DNA from: Mycobacterium paraterrae
Lineage (GTDB): Bacteria > Actinomycetota > Actinomycetes > Mycobacteriales > Mycobacteriaceae
Length of the DNA: 64,000 bases
Assembly (NCBI RefSeq): GCF_022430545.2
Contig: NZ_CP092488.2
Coordinates: 4,340,001-4,404,000 of the forward strand
Direction of reading: 5' to 3'
This document shows positions 1 to 10,000 of this stretch, piece by piece. The stretch's first letter is position 1, and every line of letters begins with the position of its first letter. The translations under genes were made by a program, and so were the position numbers. Below the pieces are notes generated by a model. It searched no databases and was not told the DNA's origin. It worked only from the letters and a program-made list of their open reading frames with translations.

Positions 1-204
1 GTTCGACGGCAGAAAGAGACTCTCGATCGTGTTGACCCAGGCGTCGTCTGGCAGCGGCATGCCGCTGCCGCCCATCACTAGGTAGGGAAGCGTGTCGTCG
101 CCGTGTGCGACCGCCGGGGCTGCCAACGGCGCCAGCGGCAGTAGACCCACGCCTGCGGTGGCTAGCATGCCGACCCACTTGCCGCGAGCAACACGGTTCG
201 TCAT
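1..204 (-). CDS. PE-PPE domain protein, N-terminal part only (runs off window)
   Basis: Only the first 68 codons are visible; the gene continues past the left edge. The ATG at 204 follows a GGAGG five bases upstream. The peptide begins with a short basic stretch (TNRVARGK) and a hydrophobic Ala/Leu-rich segment to about residue 33 that looks like an exported signal. It then reads DTLPYLVMGGSGMPLPD, typical of the start of PE-PPE (serine-hydrolase fold) proteins such as the Chp acyltransferases. In mycobacterial glycolipid loci such proteins act outside the membrane in acyl transfer. It sits 37 bp after the Gap-like gene in the same direction, so it is probably the next gene of the glycolipid operon. 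The catalytic residues lie outside the window, so the exact function cannot be judged. Confidence 0.75.
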   Translation of the reverse strand, partial: MTNRVARGKWVGMLATAGVGLLPLAPLAAPAVAHGDDTLPYLVMGGSGMPLPDDAWVNTIESLFLPSN

Positions 205-241
205 TTCCGCCTCCGTTGCCCCGTGATGTTGATGTCCGATG

Positions 242-988
242 TCACCATTGCCCGACACCTTTTGCGACCATCATCGCACCGAGTGCGCCGAGTAGCAGTC
301 CGAAAATTGTTCTGCGACGGGCGAATAACCACGCGTGCATGCCCATGACGACGTACTCGGTCCGGGCCGGCGAAATCACGTGGGCAACGAGCGGAATCTC
401 TGTGATCGTGTACGCCACCAAAGTGAAAACCAGTGCGGCGGCGACCTGGGTGGCGGCCGGCACACCCGACGCGAGGATCGCCAGCATTGCCCCCCAGAAT
501 TCGAGCAGCTGAGTAGAGGTGCCCAGTCCGGCGACGAATGGCATTCCGAGCGACTTTCTTTCCAGGACGCTAGACCACGACAGCCGGGGGAGACTGACGC
601 GAGCGGCCGCTGCCGGTGACACGGCGGGTTCGGCGATCTGCGGGTCGATACCGGTGGCGGGCATCATCGCGGGTACGCTCCGGCGCACCGACCGGGGTCT
701 GATCAGCATGCCGGCGCCCACCAGCGCGAGCACACCGACCATGACCTGCACGAACGGTAGTGCGGGATGAATCGCGATCGAATGCGTCAGCCGCACAATG
801 GGAATCAACAAGTCGTGCAAGAAGAAGAGCGCTGCGAGTGCCAGTCCGAATCCGGACGTCATGAGGCCCAACCAATACGCGAACAGATTGGACAGCGGGC
901 GCGGGCGCGAGATCAACAACGCCATGATCCCGATCCGTACCGGATCTTGAGCGGCAATGATCCCGAAAAACAAGACTGCGCTCCACAT
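242..988 (-). CDS. gap: Gap-like integral membrane protein of glycolipid locus
   Basis: 248 aa. The ATG at 988 overlaps the stop of the upstream glycosyltransferase (ATGA), which decides the start over longer upstream readings. It begins MWSAVLFFGIIAAQDPVRIG and has about six hydrophobic segments, with a polar stretch in the middle (about residues 95-130, RPRSVRRSVPAMMPATG). This is the pattern of the Gap (GPL-addressing protein) family, which in M. smegmatis is needed to move glycopeptidolipids to the cell surface. Its place after mmpL and a glycosyltransferase supports a role in surface delivery of the lipid made here. Translational coupling to the glycosyltransferase is likely. Family assignment is good; the transported lipid is inferred from context. 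Confidence 0.8.
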   Translation of the reverse strand: MWSAVLFFGIIAAQDPVRIGIMALLISRPRPLSNLFAYWLGLMTSGFGLALAALFFLHDLLIPIVRLTHSIAIHPALPFVQVMVGVLALVGAGMLIRPRSVRRSVPAMMPATGIDPQIAEPAVSPAAAARVSLPRLSWSSVLERKSLGMPFVAGLGTSTQLLEFWGAMLAILASGVPAATQVAAALVFTLVAYTITEIPLVAHVISPARTEYVVMGMHAWLFARRRTIFGLLLGALGAMMVAKGVGQW

Positions 989-2238
989 CAGGCGACCCGC
1001 CTCGCTCTGGCTGCACCCTCCAGAAGGTCGGCCGTGGAGCGCACGCTGACCGCGGGCGGGGTCAGCTGGCGGGCTAACGAACGTGCGGCCGCGACATGCT
1101 CGGGGGTGAGAACGGTCCGCAGATCGGCGACCAGCGACTCGCGGGTGGTGGTTGAAAAGCGTCTGGCGGAACCGGCTTTGAGTCGTTTGATCTGGGCCGC
1201 CCAGATCGGTTGATCCGCGGTGACCCACAAGACCAGCGTCGGAAGCCCGGCCCGCAAGCCCGCGGCCGTGGTGCCGGCCCCTCCGTGATGGACGACCGCG
1301 CGGCACAACGGGAAGATCGCGCCGTGGTTCATCGACTCCGCGATCATGACACGCTCGGAGCGTGCGCTGCCGTCGAAGTCGTGGGCACCGGCACCGATCA
1401 GAGCTCGCTCTCCCAGTTCGTCACAGGCCGCGCTGATCATCTCCACCGTTGCGCTAAAAGACCGCACCGGCATGCTGCCGAAGCCGAAATAGATCGGCGG
1501 TGTGCCGGCAGCGCACCACTCCGTGATCTCGTCGTCGACAGGCGTCGGTTTCGTCATCGTCAGCGCACCGACGAAGGGGCGCTGGCGATTCCATCGGGTC
1601 CACTCGGACGCCAGGCCAGGGAAGAACACCTTGTCGTACGCCTGGATTTCGAGCGATCCGCGCGCCATGATGCGTTGCGTCGAGGGCCGGGTCACCCGCG
1701 GCAGCCCCAGCTGTCGGCGCTGGTCGTCCTCGGTACGTTTCGTCATCAGCCAATGCGCCCACCACAACGCCGAGATGCTCGACCGAACCAGAGGTGATGG
1801 AACCGCCGGCAGAATCTGACCGTTGGCCCGAACCGGAAAGCAGTGCAACTCCGCGAGCGGAATCCGGTGGTATTCGGCGACGTTGACGGCGAGTCCCTGC
1901 TGAACCATGCCAGTCAGCAAGAGGTCAGCGCCATCGGCCAGGGACTGCAAGGTCCTGCCCATGTCGGCCCAGACCTCGCCGAGATAATGTTTGCCGGCAC
2001 GCGCGATCTTGACCGGAGTCGTGATGTCCCAGAAATTGCGGACGAATTCCTCGTCGTTCACGGCTTCGGAACTCGGCCCGTAACTGAGGGCGGCGAGACC
2101 GGTCGACTCGACAAAGCCAGTCATGTTGGGCGGAACCGCCATCCGTACCTCGTGACCGCGGCGCTGCAACTCCAGGCCGAGTGCGGCGAACGGCTCGACG
2201 TCGCCACGGCTGCCGTGGATCCCCAGGGCGAATTTCAT
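988..2238 (-). CDS. GT1-family glycosyltransferase
   Basis: 416 aa, normal for the MGT/UGT-like glycosyltransferases of mycobacterial LOS and GPL loci (Rv1524/Rv1526c type). The N-terminus MKFALGIHGSRGDVEPF is the acceptor-side Rossmann start. Near residue 310 the donor-binding motif VVHHGGAGTTAAGLRAGLP is complete, followed by the D-Q pair (TADQPIWA). The ATG at 2238 overlaps the mmpL stop by four bases (ATGA), and its own stop overlaps the gap start, so three genes are translationally chained. It should transfer a deoxyhexose or hexose from a nucleotide sugar to the lipid core at the cytoplasmic face. The sugar and the acceptor cannot be read from sequence. Confidence 0.9.
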   Translation of the reverse strand: MKFALGIHGSRGDVEPFAALGLELQRRGHEVRMAVPPNMTGFVESTGLAALSYGPSSEAVNDEEFVRNFWDITTPVKIARAGKHYLGEVWADMGRTLQSLADGADLLLTGMVQQGLAVNVAEYHRIPLAELHCFPVRANGQILPAVPSPLVRSSISALWWAHWLMTKRTEDDQRRQLGLPRVTRPSTQRIMARGSLEIQAYDKVFFPGLASEWTRWNRQRPFVGALTMTKPTPVDDEITEWCAAGTPPIYFGFGSMPVRSFSATVEMISAACDELGERALIGAGAHDFDGSARSERVMIAESMNHGAIFPLCRAVVHHGGAGTTAAGLRAGLPTLVLWVTADQPIWAAQIKRLKAGSARRFSTTTRESLVADLRTVLTPEHVAAARSLARQLTPPAVSVRSTADLLEGAARARRVA

Positions 2239-5200
2239 CGGTCAAGCCTTCCGCCGACCCGCCGATTCAGCACCACGGCCAGTGCGACCGGTCGTCGCTC
2301 AGCGGGTTGCTCGCCCGCGGATGCAGATTCCGGTAGTGCACCGAACGGCGGAAGTGAAGTGAGCTCATTTTGACATGCACTGTCGTGCAACAATTCTTGG
2401 TCATGCTGGGGTACGGCGCGGCGCCGTCGGCCGAATCGCGGCGTGACCCGCTTCTTGAATCGCGCCCAGCGACTCGTCCGACGAAGGGCAAGCGGCCTGG
2501 ACTTCTTGGGCCGGGACGGCCACCAGTTGCCATTGCCGACCAGAGTGGCGATCGCGGGCACCGTCACGGTGCGTACCAAGAAAGTGTCCAGCAGGATTCC
2601 CGTGCCGAGCACGAAGCCGGCTTGCACCATCATGCTGATGCTGGCAAACAACAAGCCGAACATAGATGCGGCGAAAATCAGTCCGGCTGCGGTGATCACG
2701 CCGCCGGTCGCGCCGACTGTGCGGATCACCCCGACCCGGATGCCGTGGGCCGACTCGTCGCGTATTCGTGAAATGAGCAGCAGGTTGTAGTCGGCCCCGA
2801 CCGCCACCAGGATGATGAACGTTAGCCCGGGAACGGTCCAGTGCAACTCTTGGTGCAGGCCGAACTGGAACACGATGGTGCCGATGCCGAGCGCCGATAG
2901 ATACGAGACAATCACCGAGCAGATCAGGTACAGCGGCGCCACGATCGCCCGCAGCAAGCCGATCAGGATCAGAAAGACGATGACTACCGTCGCGACGATG
3001 ATGAAGTTGAAGTCTTTGTTGTAGTAATCGCGGGTATCGCGTAGTCCCACCGAGATTCCGGCCAGCGACACTTTGGCGTCGGACAGGGTGGTGTTCGGTT
3101 GTGCATGCCGAGCCGTGTCGAGGATCGCGTTCACCTGATCCATGGCGGCGATGCTGAACGGATTCAGCTTGGTCTGCACCAGGTACCGCACCGCATGTCC
3201 GTCCGGGGAGACGAAAATGCCCGCCGCCTTCTTGAAGTCGTCCCGCGTCAAGACTTGCGGCGGGATGAAGAATCCGGCCATCGGCGGTGCGTTAGCGCCG
3301 TTCTTCATCGCCATCAGGAAGCCGGAGGCGTCGTTGAGACCCGCTCCCATCTGCTTGGTTTGGCCAACCAGGAGGGCGACGGCGTCGGCGAGCTTGCGGC
3401 TGCCGTCGGCGAGTTGATTGGCTCCGTTCTGCAGGTAGGCCAGCTTCGCCTGCAGGCCGCCGCCGCCCAACATCTGCGTCGCACTGTTGAGTTGGCTGAC
3501 GAGTTGCTTCAACTTGTCGGTTGCCGCACCGAGACTCTCTGTGCCCTCGGTCGATTCGAGCTTCTTCGACAGCTCCGCGACGTTGTCGAGGGCGCCGCTC
3601 TCATGCGCTTCGGCGATGCGCTGCAGTTGATTGCGGGCGGAGAGACAGTTCGGGTCCAGAGCGCACACCGGGGTTGTGTCGAGGGCGTTCAGAATCGGCC
3701 TCGCCAAACTGGCGATGTTGTTGACGTCGACGACGTTCAGATCGAGTGTCTGGCCGAGCGTGCGCATGTCGCCGACGAGTTTGGCGGCGTCGTCGAGTTG
3801 GTTGAGAATCTTGGTGCCGCCGAAGTTCTTCTGCAGGAAGGTCAGCGAATCGACGAGGCCGGTGATGTTGGGCAACGCCTGGTCGACCTGACTTCGCAAA
3901 TCGCCCAACGCATTTGCCAGCTGGTCGGCCCCGTCGGTCATCGTGTCGAGGTCGTTGGTATGGCCGTTGATCTGTTGTGAGGCGTCGCCGAGTTTATTGC
4001 CGACCTCACCGGCCTGCCATGCCAACCTGGCCTGCTCCAGTGACTCGCCGGTCGGACGTGTGATACCCCGAACTATCGAGACACTGGGTAGCTGACTCAC
4101 TCGTTGCGCCATTTGCTCCAGGTCCGCCAAGACTTTCGGGTCTCGCATATCGCGCGGCGACTGGATGAACAGGTACTGCGGGATGATCGTGTCCAGCGGA
4201 AAGTGCTGCGCCATCACGTCGTATCCCGCGGCGCTTTCCACCGAGCTCGGCAGAGTTTTACGATCGTCGTAGTTGTAGCGCGCATAGCCCGAGCAGACCG
4301 CCAGGGTGATCAGAATCAGTAGGCTCGCGACCAGGTGGATCTTGGGTCGGCGCACGATCCGCACACCCGATGCGCGCCAAAACCGGGTGGTCAGTTCGCG
4401 GCGCGGCTTGATCCAGCCGCGCCGCCCCGCAAGCGTCATGATCGCCGGAAGCACGGTCACCGCAGCAAAGAAAGCCACCGTGACGGCGATGGCCAACGCC
4501 GGGCCCACCGTCGAAAACACGGGCAGTTTGGTGAAGACCATGGCGACGAAAGTCACCGCTACCGTGGCCGCCGAGGCGGCGATGACTTTTCCGATGGAGC
4601 CCAACGCATTTCTGATCGCCTGGTCCGAGTCCTCGCCGCGGCGCACGTAGTCGTGATAGCGGCTGATGAGAAACACGGCGTAGTCCGTGCCGGCGCCGTA
4701 CACGATGCCGCTCATGAACACCATGGTCTGGCTGGACACGCCGAGGCCCAGTAGGGCCAATCCGGCCAGCACGCCTTGCGCTGTCACGAGCGAAATGCCG
4801 ATGGTGATCAAAGGCATGACCAGCGTCAGCGGATTGCGATACACGATCAGCAGGATCAGCAACACCATGATCCCCGTGCCGATTTCGATCACGTGCATGT
4901 CGCGCTCGCTGATCGCGGTGAGGTCGGCGGCGGTGGCCGCCGGTCCCGCCAGATGGGCGACGAGCGTCGACCCCGCGACGGTTTGTTTGATCAGCCTGGA
5001 CGCGTTCTGAAACGCGACCGCGCCCTCAGCCGAACCCGCGTGCCCGGCAAGGGCGATTGGCAGGTACCACGCCTTCTTGTCTTTGCTGGACAGCACCTCG
5101 CGAACTTCGGGCGAGCCCAGGAAGTCCTGCAGCGACACGACGTCGGCGGAGTCTTCGCGCAGTTTTCCGACCAGGGTTCGGTAGGTGCCTTCGTCGGCGG

Positions 5201-5495
5201 GGCTGAGGTCCTTGTCGTCGGTGAGCACGGCCAGGACGACGTTGTCAGTTCCCTTGTCGTGGAAGGCCGCAACCATCTCCCGGGCGGCGACCATCATCGG
5301 CGCGTCGTTGGGCATGATTTGCGCCTGCTTTTGCCCGATGACCACTGCCAACGGCGGCAGACCCAGGGATACCCCCGCCGCGAGCGCGATCCAGACCACG
5401 ATGACGACGAGGGGATGCCGCGTGACGAACGCGCCCAGCTTCGGATAGACGCCCTTCGTCGCGGGCGGGTCAACCTCAACCGTCCGCGACGACAT
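2235..5495 (-). CDS. MmpL-family RND lipid transporter (coiled-coil type)
   Basis: 1086 aa, 12 predicted membrane segments. Both MMPL domains carry the Asp-Tyr proton-relay pair: GAGTDYAVFLISRYHD in TM4 and VGADYNLLLISRIRD in TM10. The second periplasmic loop (roughly residues 450-740) is long, rich in heptad Ala/Leu/Gln and predicted coiled coil, with a close cysteine pair (CALDPNC) that could form a disulfide. This resembles the MmpL4/5/10/12 class. A basic C-terminal tail follows (RRTSRWARFKKRVTPRFGRR). A GGAGG lies 11 nt before the ATG. By position between papA and the glycosyltransferase it is the probable exporter of the acylated glycolipid. MmpL12 of the M. tuberculosis pks5 locus is the nearest positional counterpart. 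Confidence 0.92.
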   Translation of the reverse strand: MSSRTVEVDPPATKGVYPKLGAFVTRHPLVVIVVWIALAAGVSLGLPPLAVVIGQKQAQIMPNDAPMMVAAREMVAAFHDKGTDNVVLAVLTDDKDLSPADEGTYRTLVGKLREDSADVVSLQDFLGSPEVREVLSSKDKKAWYLPIALAGHAGSAEGAVAFQNASRLIKQTVAGSTLVAHLAGPAATAADLTAISERDMHVIEIGTGIMVLLILLIVYRNPLTLVMPLITIGISLVTAQGVLAGLALLGLGVSSQTMVFMSGIVYGAGTDYAVFLISRYHDYVRRGEDSDQAIRNALGSIGKVIAASAATVAVTFVAMVFTKLPVFSTVGPALAIAVTVAFFAAVTVLPAIMTLAGRRGWIKPRRELTTRFWRASGVRIVRRPKIHLVASLLILITLAVCSGYARYNYDDRKTLPSSVESAAGYDVMAQHFPLDTIIPQYLFIQSPRDMRDPKVLADLEQMAQRVSQLPSVSIVRGITRPTGESLEQARLAWQAGEVGNKLGDASQQINGHTNDLDTMTDGADQLANALGDLRSQVDQALPNITGLVDSLTFLQKNFGGTKILNQLDDAAKLVGDMRTLGQTLDLNVVDVNNIASLARPILNALDTTPVCALDPNCLSARNQLQRIAEAHESGALDNVAELSKKLESTEGTESLGAATDKLKQLVSQLNSATQMLGGGGLQAKLAYLQNGANQLADGSRKLADAVALLVGQTKQMGAGLNDASGFLMAMKNGANAPPMAGFFIPPQVLTRDDFKKAAGIFVSPDGHAVRYLVQTKLNPFSIAAMDQVNAILDTARHAQPNTTLSDAKVSLAGISVGLRDTRDYYNKDFNFIIVATVVIVFLILIGLLRAIVAPLYLICSVIVSYLSALGIGTIVFQFGLHQELHWTVPGLTFIILVAVGADYNLLLISRIRDESAHGIRVGVIRTVGATGGVITAAGLIFAASMFGLLFASISMMVQAGFVLGTGILLDTFLVRTVTVPAIATLVGNGNWWPSRPKKSRPLALRRTSRWARFKKRVTPRFGRRRRAVPQHDQELLHDSACQNELTSLPPFGALPESASAGEQPAERRPVALAVVLNRRVGGRLDR

Positions 5496-5552
5496 GGGCG
5501 TGGTTACCTCCGGGGTAGCGTGTGACTCGCTCGGCTACGGGCGCGCGGCAGC

Positions 5553-6998
5553 TCAGGCGGATTTCATCAAGTCCACCTCACGCGGCGAGGTGGCGGCGTA
5601 GGTGTAACGGCGCTCGGCAACCCGCACGTACACCGACTTCAGCACCGCCAGGAATTGGGTGACGGATTCGCGTGCGACGGGGTTGTCCGGGAACAAGACG
5701 ACCGCGCGTGTCTCGTTCTCGAGTCGGGTCACGCGGATGTCGAATTGGGCCGGCGCCCCGCCGTCCTGGAAGATCCGGGCATTGAGACCCTCCAGCTTCT
5801 CGGTGACGAGGGCCGAGAACGGCGGGATGCCGAGGTCGATGTGAAACATCAGCGGCACGCGCCGGTTGGGGCGCTGCAACCACGGCGCCAGATCCAGAAC
5901 CCGGGCGAACGGGACCTTGGCCAAGTCCCGCCCGGAATCGAACGACGCCTGAGCGATCCGCACGGTCTCGTCGAACGACGAGGGGTCGACGGGCACTGTG
6001 ATCGGGACGAAGCCGGTAATCCAGCCTGAGGTCATGAAATCCTCAGGTGTGCTGCGGATGTCGGTGACCACGTATCCGTAGTATGTATCGGCGCCGGTCA
6101 GCTCCCGCTCCGTCAGTGCGGCGCAGGCGAATACACCGCCGCTGAATCGGGCGCCCGCCGACACGCAGACCGATTCGAATGCGGCGGTCTGCTTCTGGTC
6201 GAGCAGTGTGAGGCTCATCAGATCGCAGATGCCGGATCCGTCGCCGAGCGACACCGGGCAGTCGGGCAGTGTTCCGGAGTTACTTTCGAAGTACTTGATC
6301 CAAGCCTGCACCTCCGGGGATTCCGCGGTGAGCGATTCCAGGTACTGATGCTGACGTTCGCAATAGTCGAGGTAGCTGCCGGCCTTCGGCAGGGGGATGG
6401 GGGCACCTCCACCGGCCAGCGCGGCGTATTGCATTTGGATCTCCGGCAGCAACACGCTCGGGTAGGTGGCGTCGATGTTGATGTGATCGATGGAGATGCA
6501 AACCGTGAAGTGGTTCGGGTGCTGAATCACGATGAAACGAAAACTGTCCCATTGCAACGGGGCCGGCGTCGCCATCGCCAGGTCCTGGAGCTCGGCGGGG
6601 GTCATCTCGCCGTGCTTGGTGGGAACGAACTTGATCGCCGCGGGGTTGTCGATCGTGTGCCGCACGATGTTGTCGCTGTCGACGTACTCGAACCAGCTGT
6701 GGAATGTGTCGTGCCGCCGCAGGTGCATGTTGATCACGTGCGTCATGGCTCGGACGTCGCAGTGGCCTGGGATCTCCCAGGTCGCAATGCAGAGGCGGGA
6801 CATGTCGACGCCCTTGGCGGCGAAATCGAGCCAGCTGCGTAAGTGCTCGGCCTGCATGTAGCTGGGTGGTGTGGGATTGACCGGCGCCTCAGCGGCTTTG
6901 GCCAGCGTGGCCGGCGTCGGGTCCCATGAGACGACTGAACCGGGTTCCGGTACCCAGTCGTACACGCTCTTCACGGTCACTTTCCCTACCTCGAGCAC
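5553..6998 (-). CDS. PapA-type acyltransferase
   Basis: 481 aa, the usual length of polyketide-associated proteins PapA1-A4. The start is GTG at 6998, five bases after AGGAGG. The N-terminus (DWVPEPGSVVSWDPTPA, then PPSYMQAEHL) is the hallmark start of the PapA1-A4 subgroup. The catalytic HxxxD motif of the condensation-like fold is at about residue 168 (SIDHINIDATY). The enzyme should transfer an acyl chain directly from the adjacent synthases onto a sugar hydroxyl. It lies 43 bp after the second pks and 57 bp before mmpL on the same strand. PapA3/PapA4 of LOS loci are the best family comparison; I cannot decide which. Confidence 0.9.
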   Translation of the reverse strand: MLEVGKVTVKSVYDWVPEPGSVVSWDPTPATLAKAAEAPVNPTPPSYMQAEHLRSWLDFAAKGVDMSRLCIATWEIPGHCDVRAMTHVINMHLRRHDTFHSWFEYVDSDNIVRHTIDNPAAIKFVPTKHGEMTPAELQDLAMATPAPLQWDSFRFIVIQHPNHFTVCISIDHINIDATYPSVLLPEIQMQYAALAGGGAPIPLPKAGSYLDYCERQHQYLESLTAESPEVQAWIKYFESNSGTLPDCPVSLGDGSGICDLMSLTLLDQKQTAAFESVCVSAGARFSGGVFACAALTERELTGADTYYGYVVTDIRSTPEDFMTSGWITGFVPITVPVDPSSFDETVRIAQASFDSGRDLAKVPFARVLDLAPWLQRPNRRVPLMFHIDLGIPPFSALVTEKLEGLNARIFQDGGAPAQFDIRVTRLENETRAVVLFPDNPVARESVTQFLAVLKSVYVRVAERRYTYAATSPREVDLMKSA

Positions 6999-7041
6999 TG
7001 TCGCCTCCTCGGTGTGTTATGCGTGGATATCGAAACGTCCA

Positions 7042-10000
7042 TCAGGCCGACATGGCCTCAAGGTCTGACAACTCGTTGCACAGATGGCCGGCGAGGCCAC
7101 GAACGGTGGTGATGTGGTACGAGCTGATCCGGATGCCCGTCTCTGTCTCGATGCGGGTCCGTAGCTCGAGATTGCCCAGCGAATCCAGACCGTATTCCGC
7201 GAGCGACCGGTTGGGATCGACGCTGCGCCGCAGGATCAGGCCGACTTGTTCGGACACCAGGCGGCGCAATCTCGTGGGCCATTCCTCGGATGGCAGCTCG
7301 ATCAGCTCACCGCGGAATTTGCCTGCCTCCGTGGCGCTGTGGTCGACAGACTGGAGCGCTTCGGCGAACCGGCTTCGTTGCGCGAGCGCGGTCAACCACG
7401 GCGTTCCGGAGATCGAGATATAGCCCGTGTAGGCCCGATCGTGCCGCAGGAGCGCCTGGAAGGCGTGAGCGCCGTCTTCCGGGACGATCATGGTGGTTTC
7501 ACCGCCCTCGGCGAGACCAGCACCGCGACCGATCTTGTCCCATGCTCCCCACGCGACCGCCGAGGCGGGCAGGCCCTGACTGCGTCGCCAATGGGTAAAG
7601 ACATCCAGCCAACTGTTCGCGGCAGCGTAAGCACCCTGCCCGCGTGAACCCAGCAGCGCCGTCGCGGACGAAAACGAGCAGAACCAGTCCAGCGGCTGGT
7701 CGGCCGTCGCGTGGTGCAGATTCCAGGCGCCGTAAACCTTTGGCGCCCAGTCCCGGTCGATGAGCTCGTCTGAGATGTTGTTCAGCGTCGCGTCTTCGAC
7801 GACGGCTGCCGCGTGCAGCACGCCGCGCAGCGGCAGCCCCGTTGCGGTGGCTGCCTGCACCAGCCGACCCGCGGTGTCACGGTTCGCGACGTCGCCGCAC
7901 TCCACCACGACGTCAGTGCCGGTGCCACGAATCCGCGTGATTGCCGCCTGAGCCGACGCATCCGGCTGGGAGCGGGAGTTCAAGACGATGCGGCCGCAAC
8001 CCGCGGCGGCCATCTGCTCGGCCAGGTAGAGGCCGAGACCGCCCAGTCCGCCGGTGATCAGATAGGAGCCGTCGGCGCGGAAGGGGTGAGCCTGATCCGG
8101 AGGGACCATCGCGCTGACGGTTCCCGCGCGCGGCACATCGAGGACGAGTTTGCCGGTGTGCTCGGCGGCGCTCATCACCCGGATGGCGGTAGCTGCCTCG
8201 TCGAACCGATATGCCGTGAATTCCGCGGGCGGCAATTCACCGTCGGCGACGCGATGGAACACGGTGTCGAGTAACTGCCCGATTCGCTGCGGGTGAGTCT
8301 CCGACATCAGCGCGAGGTCGACGTAGTGGAACGTCAGGTTGCGGCGGAACGGGTACAGGCCCAGCCGTGCGTTGGCATAGACGTCGCGTTTACCGATCTC
8401 GACGAACCGTCCACCGTCGGCCAGCAATTCGAAGCCCGCGCGTTGGGCCGCGGCCGTCAGCGAGTTGAGCACGATGTCCACTCCGTAGCCGTCGGTATCG
8501 CGACGGATCAACTCGGCGAAGTCGGTGCTGCGCGAGTCGTAGACGTGTTCAATCCCCATGCTCTTCAGCAGTGCCCGGCGTTGCGGGCTGCCGGCTGTGG
8601 CGAAGATCTCCGCGCCCGCGGCGCGGGCGATGGCGATCGCGGCCTGCCCGACGCCGCCCGTCGCCGAGTGGATCAGCACCCGATCGCCCGCGGCGATTCT
8701 CGCTTGGTCGTGCAGTCCGTACCAGGCCGTCGCGTGGCCGGTCGACACCGCGACCGCCTGGTGGTCGGTCAAACCTGCCGGCAGCGTGACAGCGACTCGA
8801 GCGTCGCAGGTGACAAAGGTTGCCCAGCAACCGTTTCGGGAAAAGCCGCCAACCCGGTCGCCGACGCGATGCTCAGTGACATTCAGACCCACCGCCGTCA
8901 CCACTCCGACGAAGTCGACACCCAACTCGGGTTCGCGCTCGTCGATGGTGGGAAATCTGCCCATGGCCATCAGCACGTCGGCGAAATTCAGGCTCGACGC
9001 CGTGACGGCCACTTCGATCTGGCCCGGACCTGGCGAAAGACGTTCGAATGCAACGCGTTCCATCGTCTCCAGGTCGCCCGGCGTGCGGACTCTGAGTCGC
9101 ACACCGTCTTCGGCCTGATCGACGAGAGTCGTGTGCCGCTCGTCCGGGCGAAGCGGCGCGGGCCGCAACCGCGCCACGTACCACTGCCCCGAACGCCAAG
9201 CCGTCTCGTCCTCGTTCGAACTGCCGAGGAGTTCGCGCGCCAGCAGTTCAGCGTCGGTGTGGTTGTCCACGTCGATGTGGGTGACGCGCAGGTGCGGGTT
9301 CTCGGCGCCGATCACCCGCAGCAGGCCACGTAGGCCTGCCTGCTCCAGGTTCAGGGCCTCCTGGGAGGTGACATGTTGCGCTTCGCGGGTGACTACGAAC
9401 AGCCTTGGCGAGGTTCCGGGTAGCTCGGTCAACTCCCGTGCGATGCGCACCAGATGGCGAACCTGTTCTCGGCCGTCAGCAAGGGTCTGCTCGTCGATGG
9501 TGCCGTCGGACGGTGCCGTCAACACGACCACGCCCGCGAATTCGTTGTCGCGCACGAGGTTCACAAACCGTTCGGAGCTGACGATGTGATCGGCATGCCC
9601 CGACCACGCGATCGACGTCACGTCGGTGTCGTGCAGCTTGAGCGTGTCGGCCAACTCGGTCGTCAGCAAGTCTGCGTCGTCGGAGGTGTCGACCAGGAGC
9701 CACTTTCCGGTCTGGGCATTGTCGATCGCCGGCAGGGGCTGGGGCTGCCACTCGATGGTCAGCAGATTCTCGGCGAGCAAGCGATCGCGATGCGCGGCTG
9801 CCGAGGCGCCGGTACCCATCTGCAGCCCGCGCGCTGTCACCAGCACGGCCCCGTGCGCGTCCAGGAGGTCGAGGTCGGCGTCGAGTCCGGTGGCGGACGC
9901 GGTAACCCGCGCGTAGCAATAGCGCGCATCGCGGGCCTGGCCGTGGACGCGTAACCGGCGCACGCCCAGCGGTAACAGCAGACCGCCGCTGCCGATGTGC

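Noticed and set aside
945..1000. Unusual DH active-site form in both PKSs as evidence of inactive dehydratase
   Set aside because: Coordinates here are residue-scale, for the first PKS. HxxxN/DxxxxP with the downstream HPALLDAC is, as I recall, normal for Mas-type enzymes, so loss of function is not supported.
3099..3980. 293-codon plus-strand frame inside mmpL
   Set aside because: Antisense to the coiled-coil loop of a clear MmpL; composition is the mirror of that gene.
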